A stretch of DNA of 57,040 nucleotides from an uncultured Acidobacteriaceae bacterium (GCA_903849645.1 CAINJJ010000027.1:1-57040); one strand, 5' to 3'; counted from the stretch's first letter, positions 26,487-35,355 are shown. The notes: generated by a model from the letters alone, not told the origin. Numbers and translations: made by a program.

Positions 26487-28078
26487 CCGCGCTTCTTGGT
26501 CCCCGGCTTGGGCCTGGCGGCAAAGCCAAACCTCTTGGTGTTGGGCGCCTTGGCGCCGGCGATCAGAGCAGGCTTGCGGCTGCCTGCGGAGCGGTTATCG
26601 GACCGGGAGTCGGTGCGGGGGCCGCGAGGCAGGCTGCTGCCATTGCGGGCGGCGCCGGTGGGCTTGGCGTTGCCGGAGTGGCCGTTGCGCTGGCTCCAGG
26701 CGGGGGCTTCGGACTTGGGAGTCCGCGGCGCTGAGGCGCCATTGGCCGGGCGGGCAGTGGAGGAAGCGTTTCCATTGGCGCGGGGACCGGCGGAAGAGCC
26801 GCTTGTTGCGTGTGCGCCGTTGCGGCTTCCGTTCTTGGCAGCAGAGTTTGCGCCCCAGCGGGAAGAACTGGCGGGACGCGCACCACTTGCGGGCCTTGCG
26901 CCGGCCGGGCGGGAGTCAGAGCCTGTGCGGCGGGCGGGACGGCTGCCGGAGGACGACTGGGCCGGCTTGCGGTCGCGGGCGTGGGCGGCGGGACGCTTGA
27001 AATGGGGTCTTGTGGCCGCAGAGCCGCCTTCGGCAGCGGGTTTGCGGACCGGCGCGGGGCGTGGGGCTTTGGCCTCCGCCTGGGCGCCAACCGGCTCCGG
27101 GGCTTCAGTAGCGGATGGGGTGGTGGAGGCGTCCACGTCGACGTCGGCGAACTCCGGCAGGTCTTCCTGGTGGTCAAAGGAGCCGGGGAAGTAGCCCGAG
27201 CCGAGTCCGGAACCCGCGTAAAGGCTGGGGGCGACGGAGAACTCGGGGAGGGTGCCGGCCACATAGAAGTGGGGCGCGTGGCCCATGGTGATGGTGTGGA
27301 CCTGGCGGGTGGCGACCAGACCGCGCAGGACCTCACGGACCTTGCTGCGGGCGGTGAGGGGGGCCAGGAAGAGCTCGACATCCTCCATGGTGGCGGCGAT
27401 GACGGCCTGCAGATAGATGGAGGCGAGGACCGAGATGGCGGTGACCTGGGAGGTGGAGGCGCCCTCGGCGATGGCCTTCTGGAAGCGATGGCGGAGGAGC
27501 TGCCACTCGGCGGCCTGGCCAGGCGCGGCGACAATCGGAATGATACGGAGCTGCTGCCAGAGCTCGGTGATGGCGCGGAGGACGGCGGTTTCCGTGACCT
27601 CGCGGCCCAACTCCTGGGTGAGCTTGGAGATGGTGGTGTCGCCTGTTTCAAGCAGCTTGTAGGCCTGCACGGCGAGCTGCGAAACCTGGCGGGAACCAGT
27701 CAACTGCGGACTGCGACGCCAATCGCGGTCACCGCGGAGCGCATAGACATAGGGAAGGACCCAGGCGGCTACGACGAAGTCAGGCTGCTCGCCTGGCTGG
27801 CCCAGAAGATTGAGGCGGACGGCGACGCCGTCCAGCTCAAGGCGGACAAGAAGCTCTTCCGCGAGGGAGATGTGGCTGGAGTCCGGGGTGGCGTCGCGAC
27901 GACCCGCGACAGCCTCGACAAAAGATGGCGCAATCGAGGAAGAGAACTGCTTTTTAGGCAGAAAGAGACACAAACCGGTCTCCTCGATCCACGTCCGGGC
28001 ATCCTCCAAGGTGAGAGCCCCATGTCCATTCAGGCGCATCCTTTCGGCGCGCGAAGCTTCCATTTGTTCCGATGTCAA
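26483..28078 (-). CDS. AlkZ/YcaQ-related winged-helix protein with long basic disordered tail
   Basis: 531 residues. The first 290 look like the AlkZ/YcaQ-related fold: TWIEETGLCLFLPKKQ, then winged-helix-like helices (TISKLTQELGREVTETAVLR, AITELWQQLRIIPIV) and VREVLRGLVATRQVHTITMG. AlkZ proteins unhook DNA crosslinks; this is an inference from pattern, and the catalytic QxQ/QxD motif of AlkZ was not identified. Residues about 330-531 are low complexity, rich in Ser, Arg, Ala, Gly, Pro and Asn, with SRPARR and RPASGARPAS-type repeats, and strongly basic. The TTG at 28078 is preceded by GAGG at 7 nt, supporting it as the start; an ATG lies at 28063. It overlaps cmk by 4 bp, and mutL is 80 bp upstream on the same strand. 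Confidence 0.65.
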   Translation of the reverse strand: MTSEQMEASRAERMRLNGHGALTLEDARTWIEETGLCLFLPKKQFSSSIAPSFVEAVAGRRDATPDSSHISLAEELLVRLELDGVAVRLNLLGQPGEQPDFVVAAWVLPYVYALRGDRDWRRSPQLTGSRQVSQLAVQAYKLLETGDTTISKLTQELGREVTETAVLRAITELWQQLRIIPIVAAPGQAAEWQLLRHRFQKAIAEGASTSQVTAISVLASIYLQAVIAATMEDVELFLAPLTARSKVREVLRGLVATRQVHTITMGHAPHFYVAGTLPEFSVAPSLYAGSGLGSGYFPGSFDHQEDLPEFADVDVDASTTPSATEAPEPVGAQAEAKAPRPAPVRKPAAEGGSAATRPHFKRPAAHARDRKPAQSSSGSRPARRTGSDSRPAGARPASGARPASSSRWGANSAAKNGSRNGAHATSGSSAGPRANGNASSTARPANGASAPRTPKSEAPAWSQRNGHSGNAKPTGAARNGSSLPRGPRTDSRSDNRSAGSRKPALIAGAKAPNTKRFGFAARPKPGTKKRG

Positions 28079-28158
28079 AGAAGAACCTCACTTCCAGGTT
28101 GGCGTTAGAGCCGGGCTACCCTGTCCCCTAAGGGGAGGGCTGCCACCTTCCACCCGGT

Positions 28159-30222
28159 CTAGATACGGTGGAAGGCCCGCTGGATCTCCTTCCAAGAATA
28201 CAGCAAAGCTATTGGACGTCCATGCGGGCAACTAGTTGGGTGACTAGTTTTTGCCAGTTCCAACAGTAACCACTCCATACGAAGGGGGTCAAGAGGCGTG
28301 TTGACCTTGATGGCGGAGTGGCAGGCGATGGAGGCGGCGATGCGGGAGCGTAACGTTGCAAGATCCTGATTCTGAACGGATTCGTCGGAATCCGCGCCAG
28401 ATTGCTCGATGACCTCGGCCAACATCCTCTCCAGGGCGGCTCCTTCGAGTCCGACGGGAGAGGCTTTGACCGCAAGTGTTTGAGGGCCAAAGGGTTCCAC
28501 CTCGAATCCGTTGCGTTCGAGCTCCTCGGCGATGCGGGCGAAGACCACCATCTGCCAGGGTTTGAGTTCGACGAGGAGGGGCATCAGTAACCTCTGGCGC
28601 ATTACCCTCTCGACGTCACGCTCGCGAAGAATTTTTTCAAAAAGAACTCGTTCGTGGGCCACATGCTGGTCGATTATCCACAGGCCGTCGGCGCCGGTGG
28701 CCAGGATAAACGACTCGCGCAACTGGCCGAGGGGGCGGAGAGAGCCGAGGTGATTGAGGGTGGAGGCGGCCTGTTCGGCCTCGACGCGAGCCGTTTCGAG
28801 GGCGGTATCCGGACCGGAGGGGTCGGCGAGTTGGGGGGAGCAATCGCCGGCGGGGGGCAGGTTGGGGGGCGTAAAGAGGGCGGCGGCAGCCTCGCCCCAC
28901 GCGGCCTGGCTGCTCCAGCCGCCGGGACCCGGAACGGCGCGGGAGAAGGAGGGAGCCCCGAAGGGCAGGTTGCCGGGGGCGGGAACGGGCATCCGCGGGG
29001 TGAGGGTGAAGGGCACGGCATCGGCTGCGATGGCTGGGTCGGAGTCGGGCGGCAGGGGGCCTGCCTCCGGGGAGCCGGGCAGCGGGGAGGCCGCCGGGGG
29101 CATGAGGGAGGGGCTGGCGGCGGGAGCGGAGTCGAGCGCGGCCAGAAAGCCGGCGGCGGGACGGGCCTGGATGAGCGCGGTGCGCAGGCTGTCGCGCACA
29201 AAGTCGTGGACCTGCGAGGACTGGCGGAAGCGGACCTCAGTCTTGGCAGGGTGGACGTTGACGTCCACCTCCTCGGGAGGCATTTCAAGGAAAAGGAGAA
29301 CCACGGGAAAGCTGGTGGGGGGAATGACGTTGCGATAGGCCTCGGAGATGGCGTGCATGAGGAGGCGGTCGCGGATAAGGCGCTTGTTGACAAAGATGTA
29401 GATGGAGTTGCGGTTGAGCTTTTGCAGTTCAGGCTTGGAGTAGAAGCCGGTGAGGCGGAGTGCGCCGGGGTCGCGGAGGGGCGCGTCGGGGTCGATCTTC
29501 CAGGGAGGCGGGGCGGGGAGGCCGGCATGGGCGAGGGGCAGCTCGGCGGCGACAGGGAGCAACTGGGCCAGGGTGTCTTTGCCAAAGACCTGGTAGATGC
29601 GCTCGGCGGTACGGGCGACGGGCGGTGCGGAGAGCAGGGTGTGGGTGGCGGAGGTCAGCTCGAAGTGCTTGTCCGGATGCACAAGGGCGTAGTGGGTGAC
29701 GAGGGCCGTGACGTGGGCCAGTTCAGTGGACTCGGCGCGGAGAAATTTGCGCCGGGCGGGGGTGTTGAAGAAGAGGTCGGCGACGGTGAGGGTGGTGCCG
29801 CGGGGGCGGGCCATGTCGTCGACGTGGAGGATTTTGCCGCCGGCGATTTCGACGCAGGTGGCGGCGGGATCTTCGCCGGTGGAGGTTTCAAGGGTGACAC
29901 GGGCGACGGAGGCGATGGAGGGAAGGGCCTCTCCGCGAAAGCCGAGGGTGGCGATGGAGAGCAGGTCGTCAGCGGTGCGGAGTTTGGAGGTGGCGTGGCG
30001 CTCGAAGGCCAGCAGGGCGTCGTCGCGGTTCATGCCGCAGCCGTCGTCGTCGATGCGGATGAGGCGGCGGCCGCCGGCCTCGACTTCGACGCGGATGCGA
30101 TTGGCGCCGGCGTCGAGGGCGTTCTCGAGCAGTTCCTTGACCACGGAGGCAGGGCGGTCGACGACTTCGCCGGCGGCGATCTGGTTGGCGACCTGGTCGG
30201 GGAGTACGCGGATGCGGCCCAT
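28159..30222 (-). CDS. mutL: DNA mismatch repair protein MutL
   Basis: MutL couples mismatch recognition by MutS to strand incision. The 687 residues show the GHKL ATPase motifs: ENALDAGA, DDDGCGMNRDDA and TLGFRGEALPSIA. The N-terminal domain ends near residue 330, a Pro/Ala-rich linker follows, and the C-terminal endonuclease-type domain carries DQHVAHERVLFE (the DQHA(x)2E(x)4E motif with Val for Ala), RLLMPLLVEL, ACHSAIKVN and SCPHGRP. A nicking MutL is expected where MutH is absent. The start is the ATG at 30222. It lies upstream of the AlkZ-related gene and cmk, so two genome-maintenance proteins may share a transcript. Confidence 0.96.
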   Translation of the reverse strand: MGRIRVLPDQVANQIAAGEVVDRPASVVKELLENALDAGANRIRVEVEAGGRRLIRIDDDGCGMNRDDALLAFERHATSKLRTADDLLSIATLGFRGEALPSIASVARVTLETSTGEDPAATCVEIAGGKILHVDDMARPRGTTLTVADLFFNTPARRKFLRAESTELAHVTALVTHYALVHPDKHFELTSATHTLLSAPPVARTAERIYQVFGKDTLAQLLPVAAELPLAHAGLPAPPPWKIDPDAPLRDPGALRLTGFYSKPELQKLNRNSIYIFVNKRLIRDRLLMHAISEAYRNVIPPTSFPVVLLFLEMPPEEVDVNVHPAKTEVRFRQSSQVHDFVRDSLRTALIQARPAAGFLAALDSAPAASPSLMPPAASPLPGSPEAGPLPPDSDPAIAADAVPFTLTPRMPVPAPGNLPFGAPSFSRAVPGPGGWSSQAAWGEAAAALFTPPNLPPAGDCSPQLADPSGPDTALETARVEAEQAASTLNHLGSLRPLGQLRESFILATGADGLWIIDQHVAHERVLFEKILRERDVERVMRQRLLMPLLVELKPWQMVVFARIAEELERNGFEVEPFGPQTLAVKASPVGLEGAALERMLAEVIEQSGADSDESVQNQDLATLRSRIAASIACHSAIKVNTPLDPLRMEWLLLELAKTSHPTSCPHGRPIALLYSWKEIQRAFHRI

Positions 30223-30248
30223 ATCGTCTTAGGGTAACGCGGGAAGGC

Positions 30249-30290
30249 AGGGACGAGGGACGAGGGACTAGGGACGAGGGACTGAGGGTC
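30249..30290 (+). repeat. GGG-run tandem repeat, possible G-quadruplex
   Basis: A run of GGGACGA/GGGACTA heptamers gives six GGG runs spaced four nucleotides apart. It lies between the mutL start and the 3' end of the multihaem gene. It is related to 32126-32166 on the other side of that gene. Confidence 0.65.
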
Positions 30291-30317
30291 GGGACTCCGC
30301 AGATCGCGAGAGGTCCG

Positions 30318-31961
30318 TCAGCCTCCGTTGGGGCCATTGTGGCAGTCGTAGCAATTGACCTGGTGACCTGGAGGGAAGGTTTTGGAGCCGCTGTCTCCGG
30401 AGGAGAAGGTTCTTGAAACCGGTACGGCGGAGAGGGGGGTGCCGCGGAAATCTGCGCCGTGGCAGTAGGCGCACTGGGCCCTGCCGCTGCCTCCGGCGTA
30501 GCCGCGATGCTGGCTGATCCAGGTCTGGTCGATGTTGTGCATGCCGTGGGGCCCGCCGTTCTGGGTGGCGGGGGTGGTGAGGTGGCATACGGTGCATTCG
30601 ACGATTTTGCCGGTGTGCCCTTGCATGTTGGTGCTGTAGAGGTTGTCGTTGGGCTGGAGGCTGGGGTATTCAGCGTGCTGGGAGCCGTGGCAAGCAGAGC
30701 AATAAAGACCGCCGTGGCCGGTGGAGAAGCGAAACAGGCTCTTGCCGGCGGCGGGCTTGTCGGGGTTGGTGGCGAAGGTGGTGTCAGTGGTGACACGCCA
30801 GGCGCCGGTGGCATCGAAGGTGCTGGCGTAGCGGGCGCTGGTGTTGTGGCACATTTGGCAGGAGGGCAGGTCAAGCCATCCCTGACGGGAGGAAGCGCCG
30901 ACCTTGGTCAGATTGCCGTGGCAGTCAAAGCAGGCGGTCTTGTTCATGGCGCCGCGCTGGCAACGAGTCTGGGGGCCGGGGTGGCAGAGATAGCAGGAGG
31001 CCAGAGAGGTGGTCGCATTGTCGAGGCTGACGCCGGTGGATGGATTGATGACCGGCGCGTGCAGGGTATGCATGTCGGCGGTGAGGGGGGCGATGCCTGG
31101 CAGGCCGGGGGCGCTGAGGGCGTTTGATCCGTGACAGGTGGCGCAAAGGATCGGGGTGCCGGATTTGGCGGTCTGATAGAGGCTCGCCTGATAGATGTAT
31201 CCATTTTTTGCGAGGGCGGGGAGATAGGCGGAGATGTTCCAGCGTTCGTCGTGCTTCTTGAGGATGTTGAACTTGACGTCCTTGGCGGGGTCGGGGTCGT
31301 TTTCCCATCCGGCGGCGGGGAGGGCTGGAGAGTTGCTGCCAGAGGCGTGGCAAGTGGTGCAGTTCATCTCGTCACTGACGGCGAGCACGGCGGCGGTTGA
31401 GCCGAGGAGGTTGCCGGAGGAGTCCCGTGCGACGATCTTGGCCATGGGGTACGGGTTTCTGACTCCGGCGTCGTCGTAGGGGATGGTGGGGATGGCGACC
31501 GCTTCCCAGTAGCTCTGGGCGCTGTTGTAGGCCATGGCGTGGGGCGTGGCGCTCTGCACCGGGTTGCCGGTGAGGCCTGTATCAGGGGCGGGACTGGCGA
31601 GGAAGAGGGTCTTGACGTAGGTCCAGAAGTTGGTCTTGGAGGCGCTCGAGGTGTTGGTGGAGCCGGTGGTGTCAGCCATCGCCTCATAGGTGACGGTGAC
31701 GCCGGAGGTGACGACAGGGGGATTGCCAACCTTGATGACCTGGGCGTGGAGGGTGTTGTAAGGAGGGAGGACCGAGAAGACGGAGTAGTCCTTGCCGTCG
31801 ATGCAGTGCATGCCGAGTTCGCTCCAGGCGGTGACGACGTAAGAGGCTGAAGGAACCGGTGTGGGGATGGGAGTTGGAGTTACGCTCCCACCTCCGCCTC
31901 CGCCGCACGAGGAAAGACTGAGCAAACTGCCGAATATGAGAAACGAAACCAGTCTTTTCAT
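30318..31961 (-). CDS. nine-haem c-type cytochrome lipoprotein
   Basis: 547 residues from the ATG at 31961. The signal is lipoprotein type (KRLVSFLIFGSLLSLSSC, then a Gly run and a Thr/Pro linker), so it is probably anchored to a membrane by its Cys. Nine CxxCH haem motifs were counted: CTTCH, CATCH, CYLCH, CFDCH, CQMCH, CSACH, CTVCH, CAYCH and CYDCH. All lie after residue 200. The first 200 residues have no haem motif and form an N-terminal domain of unknown role (SELGMHCIDGKDYSVF). Spacing between haem sites is 20-60 residues, fitting extended multihaem electron-transfer proteins rather than a compact NrfA/HAO fold. No partner reductase, porin or maturation gene is adjacent. The upstream TTG at 31970 is a less likely start. 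Confidence 0.88.
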   Translation of the reverse strand: MKRLVSFLIFGSLLSLSSCGGGGGGSVTPTPIPTPVPSASYVVTAWSELGMHCIDGKDYSVFSVLPPYNTLHAQVIKVGNPPVVTSGVTVTYEAMADTTGSTNTSSASKTNFWTYVKTLFLASPAPDTGLTGNPVQSATPHAMAYNSAQSYWEAVAIPTIPYDDAGVRNPYPMAKIVARDSSGNLLGSTAAVLAVSDEMNCTTCHASGSNSPALPAAGWENDPDPAKDVKFNILKKHDERWNISAYLPALAKNGYIYQASLYQTAKSGTPILCATCHGSNALSAPGLPGIAPLTADMHTLHAPVINPSTGVSLDNATTSLASCYLCHPGPQTRCQRGAMNKTACFDCHGNLTKVGASSRQGWLDLPSCQMCHNTSARYASTFDATGAWRVTTDTTFATNPDKPAAGKSLFRFSTGHGGLYCSACHGSQHAEYPSLQPNDNLYSTNMQGHTGKIVECTVCHLTTPATQNGGPHGMHNIDQTWISQHRGYAGGSGRAQCAYCHGADFRGTPLSAVPVSRTFSSGDSGSKTFPPGHQVNCYDCHNGPNGG

Positions 31962-32271
31962 CGTAGCCAACCTCGGGTGGGGGTGTCAGGACGTTGGAGA
32001 TGCGGGGGAAGCGCAGACACCTCGAGGAAGGGGCTGGGTTCGAGCGCGCGGGACAACTACGCGACTATTGTGCGGATGGGTGAGGCGGGGTTGTCAGTGA
32101 TTGCAGGCACAGGGGCGGTGGGGCGAGGGAGGGACTGAAGGACTAGGGACTGAGGGACGAGAGGGGCGCGCTTGTTGGGAGATGGGGGTTGAAGGATAAT
32201 GGAATGCTGGAAGAAGATCTCCGTTCAAGTACAACAATTCAATCCCCGTTCTCCCCAACGAGGTTCCCCCG
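31962..32271. other. 310-bp divergent gap: G-rich island and a promoter
   Basis: No gene is seen. The region between the multihaem gene (-) and the DUF481 gene (+) holds a G-rich stretch at 32126-32166 (GAGGGAGGGACTGAAGGACT and on) like the one at 30249, then a promoter-like pair at 32172-32200. Confidence 0.6.
32172..32200 (+). promoter_or_regulatory. sigma-70-like promoter for the DUF481 gene
   Basis: TTGTTG at 32172-32177, a 17-bp spacer, and GATAAT at 32195-32200. The downstream gene starts at 32272, leaving about 65 nt of leader. Confidence 0.55.
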
Positions 32272-33342
32272 ATGAAGTTGCGCGCATCCCTGTTTTCAAT
32301 CGCTTTTTGTCTTGGCCTGCTTTTCGCCGGCTTCGCCGCACCGGCTCTGTACGCCGATACCGTGGTGCTGAAGAACGGTGACCGGCTGACCGGAACGGCC
32401 GTGAAGCTGGAGGGTGGCAAGCTCACCTTCAAGACCGCGTATGCCGACGCCATCGCCATTGCCTGGGATCAGGTGACGAGCCTGACGGTGAGCCAGGCGC
32501 TGGTGCTGCCGACGGCCAAAGGCCAGTTGAGCATCACTTCAGTGGAGCGGTCCGAGGCGGGGCTGATGGTGGCGACGGCGACCGGCACGAGCACGCTGGA
32601 GGCAGCCGCGGTGACAGTACTGCGTTCGCCAGCCGACCAGAAGGCCTATGAAGACTCGCTGCATCCGAACTGGGCCCATGCCTGGGCGGGGGCGGTGAAC
32701 GTGAGCCTGGCGCTGGCGCGGGGCAACTCGGACACGGCGACGTTTGGCGCGGGCGTAGTGGCGGCGCGGCAGACGCGGACGGACAAGACTTCGCTCTATG
32801 CCAACACGCTCTACAGCAAGAACGCGCACGCGGTGCCCGAGACGAGCGCCAACACGACCGCGGGCGGGCTGCGCTACGACCACAATTTGAACCCGAAGCT
32901 GTTCGCGTTTGGGAGCGGCGATTTCTCGACCAACGCGCTGCAGAACCTGGACCTGCGGTCGATTCTGGGCGGCGGATTCGGGTGGCATCCGATCAAGAGC
33001 CCGCAGCAGACGCTGGACGTGCTGGGGGGACTGGTGTGGACGCGGGAGAACTATACGCCGGGGCCGACGAACAGCTTTGCGGCGCTGGACCTGGGCGAGC
33101 AGTACACCCGGAAGCTGGGAGCGCGGAGCCTGTTTGCCGAGCAGGCGTTTCTCTATCCTGACCTGAACAACATGGGGCAGTTCCAGCTCTCGGTGGACTC
33201 GACGTTCAGCACCAAGCTGGGGAAGATATTCAACTGGCAAACGACGTTCAGCGACCGGTATACGTCGTTTCCTCCCGCGGGAACCGTGAGCAACGACGTG
33301 ATTTTGACAACGGGGCTGGGACTGACGCTGGCGCGGCCGTGA
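32272..33342 (+). CDS. DUF481 (YdiY-like) outer-membrane beta-barrel protein
   Basis: 356 residues. A clear signal peptide (SLFSIAFCLGLLFAGFAAPA, cut near YADT) is followed by a small beta domain (VVLKNGDRLTGTAVKLEGGK, residues about 30-110). Then comes a beta-barrel-like region from residue 135 with the DUF481 wording VNVSLALARGNSDTATFGAG, TAGGLRYDHNLNPKLFAFG and a C terminus of alternating strands. The E. coli relative is described as salt-induced, but the function is unknown. Promoter at 32172-32200. It converges with the nuclease gene, leaving only 27 bp between the stops. Confidence 0.85.
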   Translation: MKLRASLFSIAFCLGLLFAGFAAPALYADTVVLKNGDRLTGTAVKLEGGKLTFKTAYADAIAIAWDQVTSLTVSQALVLPTAKGQLSITSVERSEAGLMVATATGTSTLEAAAVTVLRSPADQKAYEDSLHPNWAHAWAGAVNVSLALARGNSDTATFGAGVVAARQTRTDKTSLYANTLYSKNAHAVPETSANTTAGGLRYDHNLNPKLFAFGSGDFSTNALQNLDLRSILGGGFGWHPIKSPQQTLDVLGGLVWTRENYTPGPTNSFAALDLGEQYTRKLGARSLFAEQAFLYPDLNNMGQFQLSVDSTFSTKLGKIFNWQTTFSDRYTSFPPAGTVSNDVILTTGLGLTLARP

Positions 33343-33369
33343 GGGGCGGTTTACAGATCGGCGGCCCGC

Positions 33370-33915
33370 TCAGGAGTTCTTATGGGAGACGAATGTGATC
33401 GACCTTGGGGGGGTGATCACGCATTGCTCCAGCCGTGAGGGTACCTGCTTGCGGTTGGCGTAGAGCGGGCGGACAAAGTAGAGGCATTGCTCGCCCTCTT
33501 TGGCAAGGTCGCGGACTTTTCTCTCGATGACCCTAAACTCGCCAATGTTCAACTTGCCCAGTTGTGGCACGAGGTTGATATCGGCTCCTCCGCCGATCGA
33601 GTGGGCCATCAGATGGCCGCGATGGTATCCCTCCCCGGCCCCCAAGGGGTGCCCAGCCATGCGGCCGGCGTCTCGCTTGTGTTTGGCGTAGATCGGAACA
33701 CCAAAAGCGACGATGACCCGCTGGAGATCGATGTCGAAGAGGTAATTGAACGAGGTTCCGGAGTCGTCGAGGTCAACCAGCACCACTTCCGCCCTGGGAT
33801 TGGTGAAGTAGTAGTCATCGCACCAGAGGGGAACGAGTTTTCTGGGCAGATCCGCGACGATGTTCCTTCCCGTAAAGCCGGCCACCAGATCCTTGTAGTT
33901 CTCTGCGGTTAACAT
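33370..33915 (-). CDS. orphan His-Me finger DNA/RNA non-specific endonuclease (Endonuclea_NS_2-like)
   Basis: 181 residues from the ATG at 33915; the frame extends to 33999 without support. Residues about 105-160 carry GYHRGHLMAHSIGGG, the catalytic His region, and DINLVPQLGKLNIGEFR, where the Asn of NLVPQ is a metal ligand and the downstream Glu closes the motif. This matches nucleases that serve as toxin modules in polymorphic toxins. Here it is free-standing, with no signal peptide and no toxin delivery domain. Residues 30-100 (YYFTNPRAEVVLVDLDDS, FDIDLQRVIVAFGVP) may be a recognition or fold partner. No immunity-type gene is recognisable next to it: the small membrane protein at 34032 is the nearest on the same strand, 116 bp upstream. 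Confidence 0.7.
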   Translation of the reverse strand: MLTAENYKDLVAGFTGRNIVADLPRKLVPLWCDDYYFTNPRAEVVLVDLDDSGTSFNYLFDIDLQRVIVAFGVPIYAKHKRDAGRMAGHPLGAGEGYHRGHLMAHSIGGGADINLVPQLGKLNIGEFRVIERKVRDLAKEGEQCLYFVRPLYANRKQVPSRLEQCVITPPRSITFVSHKNS

Positions 33916-34031
33916 GCGATGCGCCTCCGCGACTCTGCGGAATTGTACCGTGCATTGGATGAGCCCGGAATGGAAAATGCCGCCCCCAAAGGGCGGCATT
34001 GCTGTCTGCGAAAAGAAAAAGCGCGTCCGGC

Positions 34032-34253
34032 CTAGATGCCGACGCCAAATTCGCTGGCCTGCTGTTCGCCGGCGTTGGCGTAGAAGTCATAGGGGGTGCG
34101 GCGCTTGAACTTGTAGCGGCTGCGGACTTCGCGTCCGACGAAGATGCCGATGGCGGCGACGGCCATTCCGAGGGAGACCCAGGTGATCACACGCAGCGTA
34201 CTGGTGTCGGCGTTCTCTTCGGCGGGTGTGAGGGATTCGGGTTCGATGGACAT
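34032..34253 (-). CDS. small single-span membrane protein
   Basis: 73 residues from the ATG at 34253, with TAGGAGG 10 nt upstream. An acidic head (SIEPESLTPAEENADTSTLR) leads into one helix (VITWVSLGMAVAAIGIFVG). A basic stop-transfer segment (REVRSRYKFKRRTPYDFY) and a short tail follow. I recognise no family. It lies 85 bp after adenosine deaminase on the same strand and just before the nuclease gene. Confidence 0.6.
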   Translation of the reverse strand: MSIEPESLTPAEENADTSTLRVITWVSLGMAVAAIGIFVGREVRSRYKFKRRTPYDFYANAGEQQASEFGVGI

Positions 34254-34338
34254 GGGCGTACAGCCTCCTACAGGACCATGATAGCGCAGATTTGCTCGGG
34301 TTTGCCGGCCGGGGAATCCCACAAACGGGGGAGTGCGG

Positions 34339-35355
34339 TTACTTTGTAGTTTCGATCTGGGCCAGCCATGCGGTCTTTTCCGGGGTGGGAAGAAAGCTGG
34401 CGCGGATGGAGTTGCGGGCGAGCTGGCGGAGTTCTTCGCGGGAGAAGGCCTGCTGCGTGTGGGCGAGCAGGTACTCGCCGGCGAGGTCGGAACCGAAGAA
34501 GGCCGGGTCGTCGGAGTTGAGGGTGACCAGCAGGCCGAGGTCGAAGTAGCGGCGCAGGGGGTGGGCGGCGAAGGAGGGACAGACGCCGGTGCGGACGTTG
34601 GAGGTGGGGTTGAGTTCCAGGGGGACCTGCCGCTCCTTGAGGTCCTGGAGGAGGTGGAAGTCCTGGATGGCGGAGACCGCGTGGCCGATGCGCTCGGAGC
34701 CGATGGCGAGGGCTTCCCGGATGGCAGCGGGCGGGGTGGTTTCGCCGGCGTGGTTGGTGAGGCGGAGCCCGGCCTGGCGGGCCTCGGCGTAGAGGGCGCG
34801 GAAGGGTTCGGAACCGGTGCGGCGTTCGTCTCCGCCGAGTCCGATGCCAATGATGGAGGGGTGGGCGGGGCGGAGTTCGGCGGCTTTGCGGAAGACGCGT
34901 TCAGCCTCTTCGACGGGGAAGTGGCGGACGGCGTCGAAGATCCAGTAGAGAGAGAAGCCGAGTTCAGCCTGGCCGCGGAGGCGGGCGCGTTCCAACCCTG
35001 CGAAGATGGGCTCGAAGGCGGCCGGGTCGTGGTCCCGCCAGCGATAGATGACGCCGACGGAGATGTAGACCTCGGCATGGACGACGCCCTGGGCGGCGAG
35101 CTGCTGGATCATGCGCCAGGCGGCGAGCTCGTAGTCCTCGGGGGTGATGAGGCGGGCGGTTACGGCCTTGAAGGCGTCGAGGAAGCCGGAGAAGTCGTGG
35201 AAGCGAAACAGGGTCTCGGCTTCAGGAAGGGTGAGGGGGCGGGCATCGTGGCGCTGGCTGAGCTCGACGAGGGTGGCGGGGAGGATGGCGCCCTCGAGGT
35301 GGAGGTGAAGCTCGGCCTTGGGGAGGCGGCGGATGAAGGAGGCGATGGTGCTCAC
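34339..35355 (-). CDS. add: adenosine deaminase family protein
   Basis: Removes the 6-amino group of adenosine or a related purine. The 338 residues include the zinc HxH in KAELHLHLEG, HAEVYISVG, the metal His in NHAGE, and the catalytic Asp pair in LNSDDPAFFGS. Length fits Add. The family also contains adenine deaminases, so the exact substrate is open. The ATG at 35355 lies 99 bp from the divergent VapB-like gene. Confidence 0.9.
   Translation of the reverse strand: MSTIASFIRRLPKAELHLHLEGAILPATLVELSQRHDARPLTLPEAETLFRFHDFSGFLDAFKAVTARLITPEDYELAAWRMIQQLAAQGVVHAEVYISVGVIYRWRDHDPAAFEPIFAGLERARLRGQAELGFSLYWIFDAVRHFPVEEAERVFRKAAELRPAHPSIIGIGLGGDERRTGSEPFRALYAEARQAGLRLTNHAGETTPPAAIREALAIGSERIGHAVSAIQDFHLLQDLKERQVPLELNPTSNVRTGVCPSFAAHPLRRYFDLGLLVTLNSDDPAFFGSDLAGEYLLAHTQQAFSREELRQLARNSIRASFLPTPEKTAWLAQIETTK

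Noticed and set aside
25464..27194. Plus-strand open frame opposite cmk and the AlkZ-related gene
   Set aside because: Low-complexity Gly/Arg/Ala sequence from the complement of cmk; no domain.
30249..30290. CRISPR-like array
   Set aside because: The units are seven bases with no spacers; it is a G-rich simple repeat.
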